From contig DAOSPF010000044.1 of NCBI GenBank assembly GCA_035374585.1, forward strand, positions 1-29,319: 29,319 nt of DNA, written 5' to 3'. The notes under the pieces are model-generated. The model was not told where the DNA came from, did not search any database, and saw nothing but the letters and a program-made list of their open reading frames with translations. The stretch is from JAKPQD01 sp029572965. Lineage in GTDB: Bacteria; Bacteroidota; Bacteroidia; Bacteroidales; DTGW01. Position numbers and translations under genes: made by a program. This document shows, in pieces, positions 8,518 to 17,510 of the stretch (position 1 is its first letter; each line of letters begins with the position of its first letter).

Positions 8518-9361
8518 CAATTCATATTCTTTGACCAGTCCAATTGCTGCAGAAATTGGGATTGTCGAATATCGTAGTGTTATCAGGGCTATTTCTGAGA
8601 CATACGGGTATGATTTTTCTGAATTTGCCCTTACTTCAATGAAAAGAAGAATTGAAAACTTCATTTCTGCCTTTAATCTGCGGAGCGTAGAAGCCCTTAT
8701 CGACAGGCTGAAAAATGACAAACAGTATTTTCAAACATTCTTAAAATCAATTTCGGTAGAATCTACCGAAATGTTTAGAGACCCTTCTTTTTGGCGAACC
8801 CTTCGGGATCAGCTTTTGCCCCTTATATTATCTAAAGTGGCAAGGCCCCGGGTCTGGTTCCCAACATGCGTTTCGGGCGATGAACTATACACATTCTGTA
8901 TTGTTTTGTCTGAAAGTAATTGGCTCGACAAATTTGAAATAATAGCCACATACTCAAATGATTTGAGCCTCAAACAAATTCAAAGCGGACAGTTTGACGG
9001 GCATAAATACGATGTTTCTTCCGATAATTATGAGCGCTACCAGGGTAACGGAAAAATAAGGGACCATTTCATTTCTGCCGAAATCAAATTTCAAAGAAAT
9101 ACTTCATTAATTAAAAATGTACATTTTATCAAACAAAATGTTAATTTTGATAATTCACCAACAGATGTAAAGTTGATTATATTCAGAAACCAAATGCTAT
9201 ACTTCACTCAGCCCCTTCAAGACAAGGTGCTTACAAAGTTATACAATAGCCTTGGACAAGGAGGGTTTATTGCTATTGGCGTTAAAGAGCAAATGGGGAT
9301 GATTAGCAGTAAGTATTTCAGGGCCATTAATGAAAGTGAAAATATTTTTAAAAAAATATAA
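8507..9361 (+). CDS. Degenerate CheR-like protein (second copy), possibly non-catalytic
   Basis: A 284-residue paralogue of the first CheR (same domain order, with STEMFRDPSFW matching the TELFRDP element). The SAM site is eroded. GCSTGQE of the first copy is here TCVSGDE (120-126). The acidic residue of GTDIN is replaced by Tyr149 in ATYSND. CRNVIIYF becomes FRNQMLYF. Such losses suggest weak or no methyl transfer, and it may work as a regulator, a receptor-binding decoy or a partner of the first CheR. The GGF.A.G element near the C-terminus is kept, so the fold is probably intact and under selection. It overlaps the receptor gene by 11 bases, and CheB follows 14 bases later. Confidence 0.82.
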   Translation: MTNDNSYSLTSPIAAEIGIVEYRSVIRAISETYGYDFSEFALTSMKRRIENFISAFNLRSVEALIDRLKNDKQYFQTFLKSISVESTEMFRDPSFWRTLRDQLLPLILSKVARPRVWFPTCVSGDELYTFCIVLSESNWLDKFEIIATYSNDLSLKQIQSGQFDGHKYDVSSDNYERYQGNGKIRDHFISAEIKFQRNTSLIKNVHFIKQNVNFDNSPTDVKLIIFRNQMLYFTQPLQDKVLTKLYNSLGQGGFIAIGVKEQMGMISSKYFRAINESENIFKKI

Positions 9362-9375
9362 ACAATATTAAAAAA

Positions 9376-9939
9376 GTGTATAAAGCCGTAATGATAGGTG
9401 GTTCAGCAGGTAGTTTTCAGGTAGTGGCTTCCATTTTAGGAAGCTTGCCTAAAAATTACGAATTACCTATTTTTCTGTGTTTACATCGCTTAAAGCATGT
9501 CAGGACAGGGTTTGTTGAAGTATTGTCTTTGAAATCTGCCATTCCTGTTATTGAGCCTTATGATAAAGAGCCCATTAAACCAGGAAGAGCCTATTTAGCC
9601 CCGGCCAATTATCATATGTATATCGAACTGGGAAATAAGTTTGCACTTTCTACAGAAGCCCCCCTGAACCACTCTCGTCCCTCCATCGATCTATCATTTG
9701 TTACTGCAGCACAAGTATATCGAAACAAATTGGTAGGGATAATTCTTTCCGGCGCAAACAAAGATGGAGCTTATGGATTGAAGAAAGTAGCCGAATATGG
9801 CGGTACCACAATAGTACAAGACCCTAACACATGCGAAGTTAGAACCATGACAGAGGCTGCATTACAAATGGGAAACGTAAACCATATCTTTTCTATTGAT
9901 AAAATTGCTTCATTTGTTGCCAATCTAAAAGCTATATGA
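9376..9939 (+). CDS. cheB: Stand-alone CheB-type methylesterase domain
   Basis: A 187-residue protein made only of the CheB catalytic domain, without the N-terminal receiver that normally controls CheB. It hydrolyses (or deamidates) methylated glutamates. The triad is visible: Ser10 in IGGSAGS, His37 in LCLHR and Asp130 in GANKDGA. Also seen are PGRAYLAP, H80 in the .YHM. element and SRPSIDLSF. The start is a GTG at 9376, with an ATG at residue 6 as the only near alternative, which would remove part of the first strand. Lack of a receiver implies that it is not controlled by CheA phosphorylation, in keeping with the absence of CheA here. The next gene starts within its stop (ATGA). Confidence 0.9.
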   Translation: MYKAVMIGGSAGSFQVVASILGSLPKNYELPIFLCLHRLKHVRTGFVEVLSLKSAIPVIEPYDKEPIKPGRAYLAPANYHMYIELGNKFALSTEAPLNHSRPSIDLSFVTAAQVYRNKLVGIILSGANKDGAYGLKKVAEYGGTTIVQDPNTCEVRTMTEAALQMGNVNHIFSIDKIASFVANLKAI

Positions 9940-10703
9940 AAACTTTAAACAAATATAAAATTGCTTCTTTCGTCATATTACTTCTGGTGATAATAGTTTC
10001 TTTCCTAATCACTTACCAATTTCTAAATTTAATCATTGCCCAAAAGATTGCTTCGGCATCCATATTATACGTTCTGTTAATTTTGGGCTTAAACTTTAGT
10101 ATGTTTTTCATAATATTTAAACTTGTGCAGGTTATTATTGAAGAAGAAACTACTTTGCAAAAAATACTCCAGCAGAATGAAGTGCTTGTTGAAAATGCTT
10201 CAACTGAAGACAAAAAAGAAGAATATAAAGATGTAAATATTGATGAGCTGGTACAGAAAATTATCCCGGCTATTCCTCAAAATCAATCTTTAGATGAGTT
10301 TTGCGGCAACCTTTTAACAAACCTCTCAAAGCAGTTAAATATAGTACAAGGCATTGTTTATTGTAAAAATAACCAGACCAGCCAGTTTGAGCTCAAATCT
10401 ACATATGCACTTTATACCACTGAGCCAATAAACCCTTTTTTTGAAGGTGAAACACTCCCAGGGCAGGTAGCTGCTGATAAAAAAGCAATTTGCATTACTG
10501 ATGTCCCTGACAATTATTTCAGAATAGCATCAGGTTTAGGCTCAGCTAAGCCTAAACATGTTGTCATATTTCCAATTATTGACAAAGAGCATACCATTGC
10601 CGTTGTTGAGATTGCGACATTCCAAAAAATTGAAGATAATACATTTGAGATTTTTAATAAACTATCTGCAATTTTGGGTAAAATTTTAGTTAAACTTAAA
10701 TAG
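9936..10703 (+). CDS. Small membrane protein with two helices and a GAF domain
   Basis: A 255-residue protein with transmembrane helices at about 8-32 and 40-66, a linker, then one GAF domain (about 100-255). The GAF domain contains CITDVPDNYFRIASGLG, nearly the same loop as in the 887-residue receptor and the SpoIIE phosphatase of this operon, so the three probably arose by duplication. No enzymatic domain is present. It could supply a ligand-bound GAF partner in a complex with its larger paralogues. It is translationally coupled to cheB by a 4-base overlap and followed 11 bases later by the phosphatase. Confidence 0.82.
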   Translation: MKTLNKYKIASFVILLLVIIVSFLITYQFLNLIIAQKIASASILYVLLILGLNFSMFFIIFKLVQVIIEEETTLQKILQQNEVLVENASTEDKKEEYKDVNIDELVQKIIPAIPQNQSLDEFCGNLLTNLSKQLNIVQGIVYCKNNQTSQFELKSTYALYTTEPINPFFEGETLPGQVAADKKAICITDVPDNYFRIASGLGSAKPKHVVIFPIIDKEHTIAVVEIATFQKIEDNTFEIFNKLSAILGKILVKLK

Positions 10704-10714
10704 TTTTTCTATAG

Positions 10715-13333
10715 ATGGCTAATACTATAAAATATAAAACATGGGATCCTGAGATATTTTATAAATCTTTGGTTGCAGGTGTGGCATTTGTAATTCTACC
10801 TGTTTCATTGTGGATTGTAGAACTTGCCCTTTGGCAAGTGCCGCTTTCATTAGATAGTATAATTTTTATACATCAAAAAAGTATTTCATTATGGGTGGCC
10901 GATTTAATGCCTTTTACAGTGGGGGTATTAGTTTATCAAATTATTATCCGCCGGAAAAAATTTGCAGACAAACTTCAAACTAAGATTGAAGAAATGCAAC
11001 GGCAGATGGATATTAACGCCAAATTTGCCAAAGAAATTGGAGAAGGAAACTATAACAGCGAATTTAAGCTTTCTGAAAGTAACGATATATTAGCCACTTC
11101 ATTGTTGTTGATGCGCAATAACCTTCTTAAAAACAACAAAAAAGAAGCAGAGCAAAACTGGATTGCTGAAGGGAAAGACGAAATATCAAATATCCTTCGT
11201 TTACACAACAAAATAAATGACCTGGCTTATGAAGTGCTTATAAAACTTATTAATTATATAGACGCCATCCAGGGTGCATTTTATGTTTACGATGACGAAA
11301 AAGACAAAATAGTAAATGTTGCCACATATGCATACAACCGCAAGAAATACCTTAACCAGGAATTTTCTTTTGGCGAAGGGCTTGTTGGCGAATGTGCTTT
11401 TGAGATGGACATTATCTATCGCACAGAAATCCCTGACGACTATTTTTCAATCTCAAGCGGCCTTTTAGGAGATAGAAAACCCAAAAGCCTGCTTATTGTC
11501 CCGCTTATCTCTGATGAAAAATTGCAGGGAGTACTTGAATTTGCTTCATTAAAAGACGAAATCCCTGAACTCACCATTACTTTTATGAAAGAACTTGGCG
11601 AGATCATTGCCCGCACAATATTTAACCTTCGCATTAACCAAAAAACCGAACGTTTGCTTGCCGAATCACAGCAAATGACCGAAGAACTCCAGGAAAACGA
11701 AGAACAACTTCGTCAGAATGCTGAAGAAATGAGGGCAACGCAGGAAGAGTTGCAGAAATCTAATGAAAAGTTGGAAAATCAGATAAAAGAAGTAGAAAAT
11801 GCCCAAAAACGCATCAACTCATTGTTAGAGAACTCCTCTGAGATTATCATGATTTATGATGAACATCTGAACCTTACTTATCAAAGTCCTTCTGTACGAA
11901 AAATTTTAGGTTACTTACCTGAAGAAATGACCCACGGGAAATATTTTGACCGTCTTACCCGCAAAGGCGAGCAGGAAGTTCGGAACATGTTTAGGCAATT
12001 GCTCGAAAACCCCCTTGAAGTTACCACAATACAATATACGTACATAAAAAAGGACGGGCAAAAGATTTTTATTGAATCTTCAGGCCGTAACCTTTTGAAT
12101 GACCCTGCAATAAAAGGGATACTGCTCAATTCTCAGGACATTACCGAACGTAAACGTGCCGAAAAAGAAGAGCGCATGAAGAGTAAGATGCAGTCTCTTT
12201 CTGAAAATTCGCTCGATCTTATTTTACGCCTCAGTTTGCAAGGCCACTTCTTTTATGCCAACCCCATTGTTGAAGATTATTTTGGCCTTGAGCCCAAAGC
12301 AGTAATCAACAAAACAGTTGATGAAATACCTATGGATGAGGCCCTTAATGAATACTTTAAAGTTACCCTCAAACAGTTGAGGACAAAGCCTGAAAAACGT
12401 AACCAGGAAATTAAAGTACCAATTAAACTTGGCGAAAAAATAATTTATCGAATTCTCAATATTGATGCCATTCCGGAATATAACGAAAATGAACTTGAAA
12501 CAGTCCTTTTTGTAGGGCACGATATAACAGAAGCAAAGCGTATTGAACTGGAAATTCAGGAAAAAAACAAAAAAATTGAAGACTCCATCAATTATGCACA
12601 ACGTATCCAGTCGTCTATTCTGCCAGATAACAGGCTTATACGTGAATTCTTTCCCAAATCATTCATTTATTATAAGCCACGAGATGTAGTTAGTGGAGAT
12701 TTCCCCTGGTTTTTCCATCATGGCGATGACATTTATATAGCTGCCGTTGACTGTACTGGGCATGGTGTCCCGGGAGCCATGCTTTCATTCATTGGGTATT
12801 TTCTGTTAAATAATATTGTAGATAATGATAAGGCTTTAAATGCCGGTTCTATTTGCGACATGCTTCATGAAGGGGTCCGTACAACCCTGAAACAAGACAG
12901 GGAAGATGCCAGTGGGCGCGATGGTATGGACATTGCTATATGTAAGATAAATGTTAAGAAAAAAGAACTTCATTTTGCCGGAGCACATAGGCCTTTATAC
13001 TTGGTGCGTAAAGGAGAATTGATTGAATATAAAGGCGACCGTAAAGCTATTGGAGGTATTCCTTTAGGGAATAAGGCCGAACAACCATTTACTAATTACG
13101 TAATCAATATTCTCAATGGCGACAGGGTCTTCTTTTTCTCTGACGGGCTTCCCGATCAACTTGGCGGCCCCGAACATAAGAAATACTCGCCGGGGCGGAT
13201 AAGAAACCTCATCTGCGAAAATAACAGTTTTTCTATGTCGCAATATTATGAGCTTTTTGTTCAGGATTTTGAAGAATGGAAGGGCGAAAGCAAACAAATA
13301 GATGATGTGCTACTTATTGGTATTGAATTTTAA
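10715..13333 (+). CDS. Membrane GAF-PAS-PAS-SpoIIE serine/threonine phosphatase (SiaA-like role)
   Basis: An 872-residue protein with two transmembrane helices (about 18-40 and 57-78), GAF (about 150-312), coiled coil (312-365), PAS1 (366-475), PAS2 (489-606) and a PP2C-type SpoIIE phosphatase (619-872). Metal-binding acidic residues are in place: Asp662 in SGDF, Asp679 in AAVDCTGHGVPGAM, Asp810 in FFFSDGLPDQ and Asp863/864 near the C-terminus. SGDF is followed by Pro where Tyr is usual. The coiled coil has EEQLRQNAEEMRATQEE, matching the one in the upstream receptor. By analogy with Pseudomonas SiaA, it should dephosphorylate the SiaC homologue encoded two genes on, opposing SiaB. The sensing part differs from SiaA, which has no GAF-PAS-PAS array. 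Confidence 0.88.
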   Translation: MANTIKYKTWDPEIFYKSLVAGVAFVILPVSLWIVELALWQVPLSLDSIIFIHQKSISLWVADLMPFTVGVLVYQIIIRRKKFADKLQTKIEEMQRQMDINAKFAKEIGEGNYNSEFKLSESNDILATSLLLMRNNLLKNNKKEAEQNWIAEGKDEISNILRLHNKINDLAYEVLIKLINYIDAIQGAFYVYDDEKDKIVNVATYAYNRKKYLNQEFSFGEGLVGECAFEMDIIYRTEIPDDYFSISSGLLGDRKPKSLLIVPLISDEKLQGVLEFASLKDEIPELTITFMKELGEIIARTIFNLRINQKTERLLAESQQMTEELQENEEQLRQNAEEMRATQEELQKSNEKLENQIKEVENAQKRINSLLENSSEIIMIYDEHLNLTYQSPSVRKILGYLPEEMTHGKYFDRLTRKGEQEVRNMFRQLLENPLEVTTIQYTYIKKDGQKIFIESSGRNLLNDPAIKGILLNSQDITERKRAEKEERMKSKMQSLSENSLDLILRLSLQGHFFYANPIVEDYFGLEPKAVINKTVDEIPMDEALNEYFKVTLKQLRTKPEKRNQEIKVPIKLGEKIIYRILNIDAIPEYNENELETVLFVGHDITEAKRIELEIQEKNKKIEDSINYAQRIQSSILPDNRLIREFFPKSFIYYKPRDVVSGDFPWFFHHGDDIYIAAVDCTGHGVPGAMLSFIGYFLLNNIVDNDKALNAGSICDMLHEGVRTTLKQDREDASGRDGMDIAICKINVKKKELHFAGAHRPLYLVRKGELIEYKGDRKAIGGIPLGNKAEQPFTNYVINILNGDRVFFFSDGLPDQLGGPEHKKYSPGRIRNLICENNSFSMSQYYELFVQDFEEWKGESKQIDDVLLIGIEF

Positions 13334-13395
13334 CAGTACCATCATATGAATATTTTTACTAAATTTGATTTTTGAAGGTATAAAAGAAAAATGCA

Positions 13396-13974
13396 ATGGA
13401 GTCAATAAAAAAAGATTCAAAAGGCTTTCTCGAATTCGTTTACGAATTTTATAAAACGATGAAAGCACACGAAATATCTCTTGTTTATGAGGGCGAAATT
13501 ACCCATCAGATTACCAAAGCTTTTACATCTTTGGCAGAAAGTAACATGGCTAAAGAAGAAGAATCAGGTACTGTGCAACGTAAAGTATTTCACGTCATGG
13601 TAGAATGTTTGCAAAATATAAGCAAACATGCCGATGATTTTGCAGATAACGACTTTTTATATTCAGGCAGGGGCATTTTTATGGTCAGCAAAGGAGAAAC
13701 CGAATACACAGTAACTACCGGTAATGCCATAGACAATTCTAAGATGAAAGATATGCAAGAAATGCTTGATCGCATAAACAGCATGGATAAAGAAGAGTTA
13801 AACGAACTTTATAAAAAACAAATCAAAGAAGGCAGATTGTCAGATAAAGGTGGTGCCGGGCTTGGGTTTATAGATATTAAAAGAAAAACAGGTAAACCAT
13901 TAGAATATCACTTCTTGCCTATTAGTGAAAATATATCGTTCTTTTTACTTACTTCTTCAATCTCACGTGAATAA
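13396..13974 (+). CDS. siaB: SiaB family protein kinase (DUF6272)
   Basis: A 192-residue protein with a GHKL/HATPase-like layout. The N-box helix is VECLQNISKHA (Asn74) and the glycine-rich box is DKGGAGLGFIDIKRKTG (from Asp150). This is the pattern of SiaB, a serine/threonine kinase related to anti-sigma factors that phosphorylates SiaC. It sits between the SpoIIE phosphatase (62-base gap) and the SiaC gene (15-base gap), the same order as siaA-siaB-siaC in Pseudomonas. Family assignment is from motif and context memory. The kinase activity itself is inferred. Confidence 0.85.
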   Translation: MESIKKDSKGFLEFVYEFYKTMKAHEISLVYEGEITHQITKAFTSLAESNMAKEEESGTVQRKVFHVMVECLQNISKHADDFADNDFLYSGRGIFMVSKGETEYTVTTGNAIDNSKMKDMQEMLDRINSMDKEELNELYKKQIKEGRLSDKGGAGLGFIDIKRKTGKPLEYHFLPISENISFFLLTSSISRE

Positions 13975-13989
13975 TTAAAATATTACAAT

Positions 13990-14367
13990 ATGGAAGCCAT
14001 AAAAATAAAAGGAACTGAAGATACCCCTAGTGTTATTTTGGATGCTGCTGAAAATATTATGGAAATATCAGGGCGTTCATTGCCGGAGGATGTTAGTAGT
14101 TTCTATGGGCCAATATTATCATGGCTTAACGAATATGCCAAAAGCCCAAACCCTAAAACAGTTTTTGTTTTTAAATTAGTTTATTTCAATACTGCATCTT
14201 CAAAGCTTATTCTTGATATTTTGATGAAACTTGAAGAACTTGCCAAAAATGGTAACGAGGTTTTGGTCAAATGGTTATATCCTGAAGATGATGAAGATAT
14301 GCAGGAAGCAGGTAGTGAATATGCCGATATTGTTGAAGTTCCTTTTGAACAGATAGCTTATTCCTAG
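13990..14367 (+). CDS. siaC: SiaC family regulatory phosphoprotein (DUF1987)
   Basis: A 125-residue single-domain protein, the usual size of the family. In Pseudomonas aeruginosa, SiaC is phosphorylated on Thr68 by SiaB and dephosphorylated by SiaA. Unphosphorylated SiaC activates the diguanylate cyclase SiaD. Here VYFNTASSK places Thr at residue 68, the same position, with the neighbouring Ser70/Ser71 also kept. No GGDEF protein is encoded in the operon, so the target must differ or lie elsewhere. The next gene is an ABC transporter, which makes it the nearest candidate output. Confidence 0.88.
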   Translation: MEAIKIKGTEDTPSVILDAAENIMEISGRSLPEDVSSFYGPILSWLNEYAKSPNPKTVFVFKLVYFNTASSKLILDILMKLEELAKNGNEVLVKWLYPEDDEDMQEAGSEYADIVEVPFEQIAYS

Positions 14368-14409
14368 TTCATAGACCATATCCTTTCGGGATTGGCAAAT
14401 TTTTAATTT

Positions 14410-17400
14410 ATGAGTGAAGAGATTCTCAAAGCGCTAATGCAATTATTTGCAATAATTGCAAAACAAGACGAGGGTGTTGAAAATACAGAGAAAGAGTATG
14501 TACGTAACTTTCTTAGCCAGCAATTGTCCGACGAGCTTAGTAAGGAATACTATGCTTTGTTCGAAAAACATGCTGAATGGGGCGATGAAGAAGAAAATAC
14601 TGAAGGGGAAAAGAAAAAACGCCTTACCAAGGTTAATGACTCTGTTCGTATTTTAGGTATTTGCCGAAAGATTAACAAAACACTTACTCAAAACCAGAAG
14701 ATAGTAGCCTTAGTCCGTCTTTTTGAATTGGTCAATGCTGACAGAAAATTTTCTGAACAACGCATGGCTATTATCAACACCGTTTCAGAGGTTTTTAACG
14801 TTGGCGTTGAAGAGTTTAAAAGTATTGAAAAATTTGTTATACAAAATGAGCCCGAAAATATTGACGATCCGCTTGTTTTAGTTATCAATAGTAAAGAAAA
14901 ACATGATTATGCTTGCAAACATTTGCATGCCGATAACCTGGATAAAAATATTTTCATCCTTCATATTCCCAGTGTAGAGTTATATTTTCTTAAATATACC
15001 GGAGAGCAGGATTTGTTTCTTAACGGGCTGGCCATAAATAACAAACGCATATATCTGTTTGCCAGCGGAAGCTCGGTTAAATTGCCCAAAGCAAAACCTA
15101 TATACTATTCGGATGTTGCAGCACATTTTTTGGCAGATATCCATGCCAGCAAGATATCTTTTGAGGTCAAAGACCTTGAATATAAATTTTCGAATGGCAA
15201 TATAGGTTTAAGGAACATTAATTTTTGCGAGAGCCACGGTCGTTTAGTAGGTATTATGGGAGCCAGTGGAGCGGGTAAAACCACCTTGCTCAATGTTCTT
15301 TGTGGGATTGAAAAACCATCTTCCGGCGAAGTCCTCATTAATGGTGTTAACCTTCATACTCAAAAAAAAGAAATAGAAGGCGTTATAGGCCTTATACCAC
15401 AGGATGACCTTTTGATTGAAGACCTTACTGTATTTGAAAACCTTTATTTCAGCGCTAAGCTTTGTTTTAAAGACAAGTCTGAAGAGGAGCTTGTGCAAAT
15501 GGTTGATAATACTTTATTTAACCTTGGGCTGCTTGACCGAAAAGATTTGAGAGTTGGTAATGCACTAAATAAAACTATTTCGGGTGGACAGCGCAAGCGT
15601 TTGAACATAGCTCTTGAGCTAATCCGCGAGCCGTCTATTCTTTTTGTTGATGAACCTACTTCGGGGCTTTCTTCAAGAGATTCGGAGAATGTTATGGACC
15701 TTCTTCGGGAACTTGCGCTAAAAGGCAAACTTATTTTTGTAGTTATTCACCAGCCTTCTTCTGAGATATACAAAATGTTTGATAAAATGATTATCCTTGA
15801 CACCGGAGGGTATCAGATTTATAGCGGAAATCCGGTTGAGGGGGTGATGTATTTCAAAAAAATAGATGCACAGATTAATAGTGAAGTAGGAGAGTGCCCT
15901 GTCTGCGGTAACGTAAACCCGGAATTGATTTTCAATATAGTTGAAGCGCAGGTTGTAGATGAGTTTGGTAATTATACGGGGGTACGCAAAGTTGCACCAC
16001 ACAAATGGGAAGAGCACTACCTTAACAATTTTGCCAAAGAAAAGGTAGATACCATTAATGATGCCCCTCCAAAATCATTGAATATCCCTAATTGGCTAAA
16101 TCAGTTAAAAATATACATCAAACGAGATTTTCTTGCTAAAGTTAGCAATAAACAATACATCATCCTCAATTTGCTTGAGTATCCGGTTTTAGCATTAATG
16201 CTTTCATATATAATCAGATACATTGCCGATCCTACATCAAGCGTTTATATTTTCCGTGAAAACGAAAATGTTTCGATATACATATTTATGAGTATTATTG
16301 TGGCATTGTTTTTTGGCCTGACTGTCAGTGCTGAAGAAATATTCCACGATCAGAAAATATTGAAACGGGAAAAATTCCTGAATTTAAGCAAATCGAGCTA
16401 TTTATTATCAAAAGTCCTTATTTTGTTTGCTTTATCAGCTATTCAGACATTTACATTTGTACTAATAGGCAATTCAATACTTGGAATAAAGGCCATGTAT
16501 TTTACCTATTGGTTAGCTCTTTTTTCTATTGCTGCCTTTGCCAATATTTTAGGGCTCAATATTTCAGCATCATTCAATTCGGTGGTTACTATTTATATTA
16601 TCATCCCATTTTTGATGATACCCATGATGGTTTTAAGTGGGGCTATGTTTAGTTTTGATAAACTAAACCGGACAGTAAGCAGTGTTGATAAAGTACCTCT
16701 TGTGGCAGAGGTAATGCCTACTAAGTGGGCATACGAAGCCCTTATGGTACACCAGTTTAAAGACAACCTTTATGAGCGAAATTTTTATGAATATGAAAAA
16801 GAAATCAGTAATGCCAACTTTAAACTCGTGTATTATATCCCTGAGCTCATCAAAAGGTTAGATAAAGTTATGACAGAGCTCAATACTTCGCCTAAAGTAG
16901 AGAAAACAAAAGATGATTTGCTTCTTCTTCATAATGAGCTTTTGGCCCAATGCCAACAAGTCCCTTTTGTAGAATGCAAAATAGCCAATTGTCTCAACGT
17001 AGATAGTTTTGATATGCAGGCTTCTATCAATACGATGGAATACATTAATGCGTTAAATGATTATTATCAGAAGGTTTACGATGCTGCAGACAAGAGAAAA
17101 AACAACATGTTGCAATATTTAGATGAACATAAGCCTCAGGTTTACAAATATTATTATGACAATTTTTACAATGACCATTTGACAGATATGGTAAAGAAAG
17201 CTTTTGAGAAGGAAAAAAACAAACTTCTTGAATATGACCATAGGTTGATTCAACAAACAGACCCTATATTTTTAGACCCGAGAGTGTCTCATAAGTTTGA
17301 TTTCAGAGCTCATTTATATGCCCCACGGAAACATTTTCTTGGCAAATATTATGATACCTATTGGTTCAACATATTTGTCATCTGGTGTTTTTCTGTAATT

Positions 17401-17493
17401 TTTTATTTGAGCCTTTATTTTGATTTGTTAAAACGGCTTATTGATTTTCCTGATAAGGTTCGTTTGCATTATCGGAATAAGAAAGTTGAATAA
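14410..17493 (+). CDS. ABCG-like ABC transporter with TerB-like N-terminal domain and large extracytoplasmic insert
   Basis: A 1027-residue fused ATPase-permease. The N-terminus (about 1-150) is a helical region resembling TerB/tellurite-resistance domains. Residues about 155-240 have a beta pattern reminiscent of an FHA domain. The ABC domain follows, with Walker A GASGAGKT (284-291, Lys290), Q-loop Gln331, signature ISGGQ (390-394), Walker B with Asp414/Glu415 and H-loop His447, so ATP hydrolysis should work. A CPVC pair (496-499) lies in the linker. Five transmembrane helices lie at about 585-746 and a sixth at about 983-1008, with an unusual insert of some 230 residues between the fifth and sixth helices. 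Substrate is unknown. The operon position suggests that it is controlled by the upstream Sia switch. Confidence 0.88.
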   Translation: MSEEILKALMQLFAIIAKQDEGVENTEKEYVRNFLSQQLSDELSKEYYALFEKHAEWGDEEENTEGEKKKRLTKVNDSVRILGICRKINKTLTQNQKIVALVRLFELVNADRKFSEQRMAIINTVSEVFNVGVEEFKSIEKFVIQNEPENIDDPLVLVINSKEKHDYACKHLHADNLDKNIFILHIPSVELYFLKYTGEQDLFLNGLAINNKRIYLFASGSSVKLPKAKPIYYSDVAAHFLADIHASKISFEVKDLEYKFSNGNIGLRNINFCESHGRLVGIMGASGAGKTTLLNVLCGIEKPSSGEVLINGVNLHTQKKEIEGVIGLIPQDDLLIEDLTVFENLYFSAKLCFKDKSEEELVQMVDNTLFNLGLLDRKDLRVGNALNKTISGGQRKRLNIALELIREPSILFVDEPTSGLSSRDSENVMDLLRELALKGKLIFVVIHQPSSEIYKMFDKMIILDTGGYQIYSGNPVEGVMYFKKIDAQINSEVGECPVCGNVNPELIFNIVEAQVVDEFGNYTGVRKVAPHKWEEHYLNNFAKEKVDTINDAPPKSLNIPNWLNQLKIYIKRDFLAKVSNKQYIILNLLEYPVLALMLSYIIRYIADPTSSVYIFRENENVSIYIFMSIIVALFFGLTVSAEEIFHDQKILKREKFLNLSKSSYLLSKVLILFALSAIQTFTFVLIGNSILGIKAMYFTYWLALFSIAAFANILGLNISASFNSVVTIYIIIPFLMIPMMVLSGAMFSFDKLNRTVSSVDKVPLVAEVMPTKWAYEALMVHQFKDNLYERNFYEYEKEISNANFKLVYYIPELIKRLDKVMTELNTSPKVEKTKDDLLLLHNELLAQCQQVPFVECKIANCLNVDSFDMQASINTMEYINALNDYYQKVYDAADKRKNNMLQYLDEHKPQVYKYYYDNFYNDHLTDMVKKAFEKEKNKLLEYDHRLIQQTDPIFLDPRVSHKFDFRAHLYAPRKHFLGKYYDTYWFNIFVIWCFSVIFYLSLYFDLLKRLIDFPDKVRLHYRNKKVE

Positions 17494-17510
17494 CAGTTTA
17501 TATTATTATT

